A stretch of DNA of 48,726 nucleotides from an uncultured Chlorobiaceae bacterium (GTDB taxonomy: Bacteria > Bacteroidota > Chlorobiia > Chlorobiales > Chlorobiaceae): positions 1-48,726 of the forward strand of contig CAIMPI010000002.1 of assembly GCA_903843305.1 (NCBI GenBank), given 5' to 3'. A program made the translations under genes and the position numbers. Position 1 is the stretch's first letter; each line of letters starts with the position of its first letter. The notes beneath the pieces were generated by a model. It worked only from the letters and a program-made list of their open reading frames with translations. It ran no database searches and was not told the origin of the DNA. Positions 44,167 through 48,726 of this stretch are shown in pieces.

Positions 44167-44805
44167 ATGGTTGTCATGCTCTACAAGAGACTTGTCAGCA
44201 GTTATATTTTTATTATCAGCGTTTGCTTATCGATTATCATTGGTGCGCAATCAAATGCTGCCGAATCACCGACTGAACAAACAGCAGTTTTTGCAGGTGG
44301 TTGTTTCTGGGGTGTTGATGCAGTCTTTAAGCATGTCAAGAGTGTTTCAGATGTGCAATCAGGATATACTGGAGGTAAAGCTGCCACTGCGCATTACGAA
44401 CAAGTGAGTAATGGCAATACCGGACATGCCGAATCAGTAAGGGTTCGTTTCAACCCTAATCAGATTACCTACCAGCAATTGCTGCAAATGTTTTTTACCG
44501 TAGCACATGACCCAACTGAGCTAAACCGACAAGGCCCAGATGAAGGAAACCAATACCGTTCAATGATTTTTTACACCACTCCTGAGCAGCAGAAAATTGC
44601 ACAAAGCTACATCAAGGTGCTAACAGCCTCGCACAAATTTGCTTCTCCGATCGTGACACAAATCGTGCCGCTGCAGCAATTTTACCCTGCAGAGAGGTAT
44701 CACCAGAATTATTGCGCCATTCATCCTGATAATCCCTATATCATGATCAACGATATGCCAAAACTGAAACGGCTACGTAACAAATTTCCCGCCTTGTATC
44801 AATGA
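44167..44805 (+). CDS. msrA: exported methionine-S-sulfoxide reductase A
   Basis: Reduces Met-S-sulfoxide. A signal peptide (MLYKRLVSSYIFIISVCLSIIIGAQSNAAE) leads to the MsrA domain with catalytic GGCFWG near residue 45 and SGYTGGK, ETYEQVSNGNTGHAESV-type HYEQVSNGNTGHAE, and DPTELNRQGPDEGNQYRSMIFY. The C-terminal half has YPAERYHQNY. Length 212 residues. It follows dipZ by 8 nt, so msrB-dipZ-msrA form one operon. Confidence 0.94.
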   Translation: MVVMLYKRLVSSYIFIISVCLSIIIGAQSNAAESPTEQTAVFAGGCFWGVDAVFKHVKSVSDVQSGYTGGKAATAHYEQVSNGNTGHAESVRVRFNPNQITYQQLLQMFFTVAHDPTELNRQGPDEGNQYRSMIFYTTPEQQKIAQSYIKVLTASHKFASPIVTQIVPLQQFYPAERYHQNYCAIHPDNPYIMINDMPKLKRLRNKFPALYQ

Positions 44806-45145
44806 ATCTCCCTGGACGCCACGCAATGCCAAACAACGTTGACATAAACTTTTTTAGCCTCATAGAGACGACCATACCGTAATTCAACACTTCCACAGGT
44901 AGTTTCAACGAGCTTTATTCGTCACCATGCATGCCTTTTCCGTGTGACATGGACGCGATTTTAAGCCATCTTTCGCTCTATGATCCAGGAACCGTCACCA
45001 GGATTGGAGCGCGAAAGTTGATCAAATTGAAAAACCCGAAAAGGCCGGTTTTACCAAGGCTTCCTTGTTGCACAGTAGTGATCGGTTTGAGCAAATACTG
45101 TTGCAGAAAGGTATCACTACACAATGATTGAGACACCTGCCTTTC
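44806..45145. other. unassigned stretch before IS relic B
   Basis: No gene is supported. One plus-strand frame (about 45010-45124) reads WSAKVDQIEKPEKAGFTKASLLHSSDRFEQILLQKGITTQ, which looks like a protein fragment, but I do not know the family. It may be debris between msrA and the IS6 relic. Confidence 0.35.
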
Positions 45146-45424
45146 TGACAACAAGAGCGGCAGATACAAAGGTTCAATTCATCGAAGAGGGCGCAACGTT
45201 TCCTGTCGGTTTTCGCCCATGTTGGTAACCTGCTGTTCCGAATTCGTCATCGTTATGAAACCGCCTCTGACTATCGAACTGCACGTCTTCAAGTTTTTGT
45301 GACTTGGCAGGATGTGACGTGTTTCCGCAGAGGTGCCTGAATTTGTCAATATTCCTTCTTTAGGTCGAAATCCATTCTTATACGATATTCTTCATTCAGT
45401 TTTTTTTGATAACTTGGCAGTACA
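45146..45424 (+). mobile_element. IS6-family element, 3' relic B
   Basis: From 45149 to 45340 a frame of 63 codons reads QQERQIQRFNSSKRAQRFLSVFAHVGNLLFRIRHRYETASDYRTARLQVFVTWQDVT, the C-terminus of an IS6/IS240-type transposase. Codon before it is a stop. An end AACTTGGCAGTAC (45411-45423) is the inverse of GTACTGCCAAGTT, one base from the left ends at 40958 and 48245. The 5' part of this copy is absent. Confidence 0.8.
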
Positions 45425-45481
45425 AGCAGAAGTGCTTTCCCAGATTGGGGTATGACCCGGACAATCTAACCCAATTTCACC

Positions 45482-48229
45482 ATGAGTAAACCTCTTGACC
45501 CGTTTGGCGTATTCTTGCCGCTTTCCCTGAAAAAGAGAGAGGTTTTCTGCTATTCTCTTCAAGCCCTAGAAAAGATCTGGCCAGGCTTAAGTACTTATCC
45601 GAAAACCATAAAGGTATTACTCGAAGCAGCCTTGCGGAATTTCGATAACTACACGATACGCATGGCCGACATAGAGGCGATAGCGAATTGGGGGGCTTCG
45701 GCAAAGCCGCAAGTCGAAGTTCCATTCAAACCGGTAAGACTCGTTTTGCAGGATTTTACCGGTGTACCTGCCATCGTCGATCTGGCTGGTCTGCGTGAAA
45801 CATGTACGGCTCTTGGTGGCGATGCTTCACGGATCAATCCTCTCGTTTCCTGCGATCTCGTTATCGACCATTCCGTGCAAGTTGATTATTTCGGGGCACC
45901 CGATGCTTTTGAGAAAAACCTCGAAAGGGAATTTGAGCGTAACCTTGAACGCTACAAGTTTCTTAAATGGGGTGAAAAGTCGTTCAGCAATTTTCATGTT
46001 GTTCCTCCCGGTACTGGTATTGTACATCAAGTGAACCTTGAATATTTTTCCGATGTCGTACATCTCGACAACGGTGTCGCATATCCTGATTCCCTTGTTG
46101 GTACTGACAGTCATACCACCATGATCAACGCGCTTGGTGTTCTTGGCTGGGGAGTTGGCGGCATTGAGGCCGAAGCCGTCATGCTTGGTCAACCAGTATA
46201 CATGCTGCTGCCCAATGTTGTCGGCGTCCGGTTGTCTGGTGCTCTGAATGAAGGCGTTTGTGCGACCGATCTCGTACTGACCCTGACATCAATCTTACGA
46301 CGTGAGGGCGTTGTCGGTTCATTTGTAGAGTTTTTCGGACCAGGCCTTTCTTCTCTTTCCCTGCCTGACCGCGCGACGGTGGCGAACATGGCGCCGGAAT
46401 ATGGTGCGACTACAGGCTTTTTCCCCGTCGATGAAGAGACTCTCGACTATCTTGCCCTCAGCGGGAGGGAAGATCGCTGCGAAATTGTCGAGCGCTACTC
46501 GCGCCAACAGGGGCTCTGGCACGAAGTGGCTGATATACCCTGTTTCAGTCGGGTGATCGAGCTTGACATGTCCACGGTTTGTCTTTCGCTGGCTGGCCCG
46601 AAACGGCCACAGGATCGGATAGACCTTTCCGCGATGAGCAGCCAATGGATGAAAGACCTCTCGACGGTTTTCGCTAAGCCTTCCATACTGGAGACTGATG
46701 AGATGGCTTCCGAAGGTAGCGTTGTCGTTGAATCACATCCCGATTCGGTCAGTAAAGGGGTCGATATCACTATACATGGCCAGAAGGTCTCGCTCCGGGA
46801 CGGTGCTGTGGTTATTGCTGCAATTACCTCATGTACCAATACGAGCAATCCGGAAATCATGATTGCCGCCTCACTCATGGCAAGAGCCGCGCGTAAACGC
46901 GGGCTTTTTCCTAAACCATGGGTCAAGACCTCTTTTGCTCCCGGTTCACGGGTGGTCGTCGATTACCTTGCATCGGCCGGATTTATGGATGATCTTGATG
47001 CGCTTGGATTCAGTAATGTGGCTTTTGGCTGTACCACCTGCATCGGTAATTCCGGCCCATTACCCGAACCTGTTGCCCAAGCAGTCATTAAGGGTGATCT
47101 CGTCGTTGCCTGTGTGCTTTCTGGAAACCGCAATTTTGAAGGAAGGATCAATCCGCTCGTCAAAGTGAACTATCTGGCCAGTCCGGCTTTGGTAATTGCC
47201 TATGCCCTTGCCGGTAACATTGCCATCGATTTCGAGCGCGAGCCCCTTGGAACTGATGGCGAAGGACGCGAGGTCTTTCTCCGTGAACTTTACCCCTCTG
47301 ACGAAGAGGTTCGAGAGATCGCCCGATCTGTCGTCCTGCCAGAGTATTTCGAGAAGCGTTATGCCGAAGTTCATAAAGGGCCGGAACGCTGGCAGGCTAT
47401 CGAAACGGCCGACGATGCTTTTTATCAGTGGGATCCTGATTCGTCTTATATCCGCAAACCTCCGTTTTTCGAAGGTATCGGACCTGATCCAGAGGGTACC
47501 GCTTCGATTTGCCGAGGTCGTTGTCTAGCACTGTTCGGCGACAGCGTGACGACCGATCATATCAGTCCAGCTGGGATGATCCAGCCCGGTCAACCGGCTG
47601 GTGCATACCTTCTGTCAATAGGGGTTTCTAAAAAGGATTTTAACACTTTCGGGTCAAGGCGCGGAAATCATGAGGTGATGGTTCGCGGAACCTTCGACAA
47701 CATTAGGATCCGCAACAAACTTGCTCCAGGCACTGAAGGAGGATATACGACCCGGTTCCGATCCGACGGTGATGGTGAGGTGAGAAGCATCTACGATTCG
47801 GCCATGCATTACAAGGAGGCCGGCGTTCCGCTGATAGTTATTGCCGGAAAGGATTACGGGATGGGAAGCAGCCGTGACTGGGCGGCCAAGGGTACGGCCA
47901 TGCTTGGGGTGCGTGCGGTCATCGCCGTGAGTTTCGAGCGTATACACCGTTCTAATCTGATCGGTATGGGTGTTTTGCCACTCCAGTTCTACGATGGTCA
48001 GGACGCCACCAGCCTCGGTCTTACGGGGCATGAAATTTTCGATATAGCCATCAATGATTCCCTCAAGCCATGTGACCTTGTCAATGTTGTTGCGATCGAT
48101 CCGAAAACTGCAAAGACAATTTCATTCATTCTGCAATGCAGAATTGATACCCCTATTGAGATGGAATACTTCCGCAACGGCGGGATACTGCAGACCGTAG
48201 TTCGACGGATTGCTGCCGAAGGACGATAA
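45482..48229 (+). CDS. acnA: aconitate hydratase, AcnA type
   Basis: Interconverts citrate and isocitrate; in green sulfur bacteria a step of the reductive TCA cycle. Length 915 residues. The 4Fe-4S ligands are in AITSCTNTSNP (first Cys) and FGCTTCIGNSGP (two Cys). Other AcnA signatures: HTTMINALGVLGWGVGGIEAE near 215, SFVEFFGPGL, and the swivel domain DSVTTDHISPAG, GRRGNHEVMVRGTF and GMGSSRDWAAKG. It stands alone between two IS6 relics with no neighbouring carbon-cycle genes. No strong ribosome site precedes ATG 45482. Confidence 0.96.
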   Translation: MSKPLDPFGVFLPLSLKKREVFCYSLQALEKIWPGLSTYPKTIKVLLEAALRNFDNYTIRMADIEAIANWGASAKPQVEVPFKPVRLVLQDFTGVPAIVDLAGLRETCTALGGDASRINPLVSCDLVIDHSVQVDYFGAPDAFEKNLEREFERNLERYKFLKWGEKSFSNFHVVPPGTGIVHQVNLEYFSDVVHLDNGVAYPDSLVGTDSHTTMINALGVLGWGVGGIEAEAVMLGQPVYMLLPNVVGVRLSGALNEGVCATDLVLTLTSILRREGVVGSFVEFFGPGLSSLSLPDRATVANMAPEYGATTGFFPVDEETLDYLALSGREDRCEIVERYSRQQGLWHEVADIPCFSRVIELDMSTVCLSLAGPKRPQDRIDLSAMSSQWMKDLSTVFAKPSILETDEMASEGSVVVESHPDSVSKGVDITIHGQKVSLRDGAVVIAAITSCTNTSNPEIMIAASLMARAARKRGLFPKPWVKTSFAPGSRVVVDYLASAGFMDDLDALGFSNVAFGCTTCIGNSGPLPEPVAQAVIKGDLVVACVLSGNRNFEGRINPLVKVNYLASPALVIAYALAGNIAIDFEREPLGTDGEGREVFLRELYPSDEEVREIARSVVLPEYFEKRYAEVHKGPERWQAIETADDAFYQWDPDSSYIRKPPFFEGIGPDPEGTASICRGRCLALFGDSVTTDHISPAGMIQPGQPAGAYLLSIGVSKKDFNTFGSRRGNHEVMVRGTFDNIRIRNKLAPGTEGGYTTRFRSDGDGEVRSIYDSAMHYKEAGVPLIVIAGKDYGMGSSRDWAAKGTAMLGVRAVIAVSFERIHRSNLIGMGVLPLQFYDGQDATSLGLTGHEIFDIAINDSLKPCDLVNVVAIDPKTAKTISFILQCRIDTPIEMEYFRNGGILQTVVRRIAAEGR

Positions 48230-48244
48230 CTTAACTCCCTCCGG

Positions 48245-48460
48245 GGTACTGTCAAGTTGGTTTGTCGTAGACAAGCAGTAAAAGAGATGAGGGAAGGCTC
48301 GTGTGTCCAGCAAAGACTGGGGTATTAAGCAGGAGATAGAGTTGCAGGAGTTAAAGTCAAAAGCCCCGTAACTTGGATAGCAGAGAGGGACGTGAGCTCA
48401 ATATGCCGTTGCATTACCTCAAAATATCAACATTGTTGGTTACTAAAAGAGATCTTCAAA
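48245..48460. mobile_element. third IS6-type left end and unassigned tail
   Basis: GGTACTGTCAAGTTG at 48245-48259 is identical to the left end at 40958-40972. What follows is not the start of the transposase; a plus-strand frame ends WGIKQEIELQELKSKAP-stop near 48371, which I do not recognise. So one end survives next to debris; the extent of the element is uncertain. Confidence 0.55.
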
Positions 48461-48726
48461 TTATGGCTTTTTAGAATAAGAAAGGATATAGTCCAGGCCG
48501 GCGTAGACACTCTCTGAAGAACGATTCAATGTTAATCGTGCAAGAATTTTTGCAAGTGGATGCAGCTTGCCAAAAAATGTCTGGTTTCTTGACAGATACT
48601 CATGAAGAGGCATATAGACATCGTCACGTATTGATTTGATATCAATATCGACAAATCCGGCGTTGGCGAGTTTATTATTATAGGATGGGATTAAATAGTA
48701 GTTTTCATGCGGAATATTAAATTTCC
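48461..48726 (-). CDS. SAM-dependent methyltransferase, C-terminal part
   Basis: A minus-strand frame open to the window end gives 87 residues, ...LANAGFVDIDIKSIRDDVYMPLHEYLSRNQTFFGKLHPLAKILARL and DYILSYSKKP, then stop TAA. The pattern GF.DI.[IV]..I..DVY.P...Y and the final YIL[SA] strand match the C-terminus of class I methyltransferases of the UbiE/tocopherol type. The AdoMet site is outside the window. Confidence 0.65.
   Translation of the reverse strand, partial: KFNIPHENYYLIPSYNNKLANAGFVDIDIKSIRDDVYMPLHEYLSRNQTFFGKLHPLAKILARLTLNRSSESVYAGLDYILSYSKKP

Noticed and set aside
44978-45169. Minus-strand ORF ahead of IS relic B
   Set aside because: Covers relic DNA and has no family; likely a shadow.

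Overview
The window most likely comes from a green sulfur bacterium (Chlorobiaceae). The case rests on the look of the housekeeping proteins, a small hydrophobic protein of chlorosome-envelope (CsmB/CsmF) type near 39.2 kb, and the mix of anaerobic metabolism with scattered oxygen-handling genes. This is inference from protein resemblance; no 16S rRNA or photosystem gene is present. Housekeeping blocks alternate with accessory islands full of relics of mobile DNA.

Layout. (1) 1-6.2 kb, plus strand: the 3' part of a cbb3 cytochrome oxidase operon and its maturation genes, ccoO (cut by the window edge), a ccoQ-like gene, a short monoheme ccoP, ccoG, ccoH, ccoI, ccoS and a TauE/SafE-like membrane protein, mostly with overlapping ends. 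(2) 6.2-10.4 kb: an accessory island with a DUF4160/DUF2442 pair, two gene cassettes that each end in an integron attC site (no integrase seen), degraded and intact toxin-antitoxin genes, and an m4C-type DNA methyltransferase cut short by a stop. (3) 10.7-16.3 kb: an exported phosphatidylserine decarboxylase-like protein, small genes, and cydD-cydC. (4) 16.4-29.4 kb: core genes: a methyltransferase, a UPF0114 protein, TPP riboswitch-thiC, tpiA, greA, htrA, trpE, lepB, lepA, fmt and def.

(5) 29.4-30.7 kb: a REP-type (Y1) transposase gene bounded by 15-bp inverted repeats and fused by a 4-nt overlap to the def start, followed by two tRNA-Ser genes. (6) 30.8-35.35 kb: an arsenic operon read leftwards, arsR-arsC-acr3-arsC-arsD-arsA, with a palindromic operator at the arsR start. 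(7) 35.5-40.9 kb: small and conserved-hypothetical genes: a PHP phosphoesterase, two DUF2934 proteins on opposite strands, a HAD protein, the CsmB-like protein, a PRC-barrel protein, and a glycine-rich membrane protein gene split by one in-frame amber codon. (8) 40.9-48.3 kb: three relics of one IS6-family element that bracket an exported methionine-sulfoxide repair operon (msrB-dipZ-msrA) and an aconitase gene. The window ends inside a methyltransferase gene on the minus strand.

How it fits together. The cbb3 oxidase, CydDC, exported MsrA/MsrB and arsenic resistance suggest a phototrophic anaerobe that meets oxygen and oxidants at an interface. The attC cassettes, toxin remnants, RAYT element and IS6 relics mark the places where foreign DNA entered and decayed. 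The points I find most worth testing are the integrase-less attC array with a HEPN-like cassette product, the IS6-bracketed msr operon with a perfect 32-bp palindrome inside dipZ, the RAYT element at def, and the amber-split gene.
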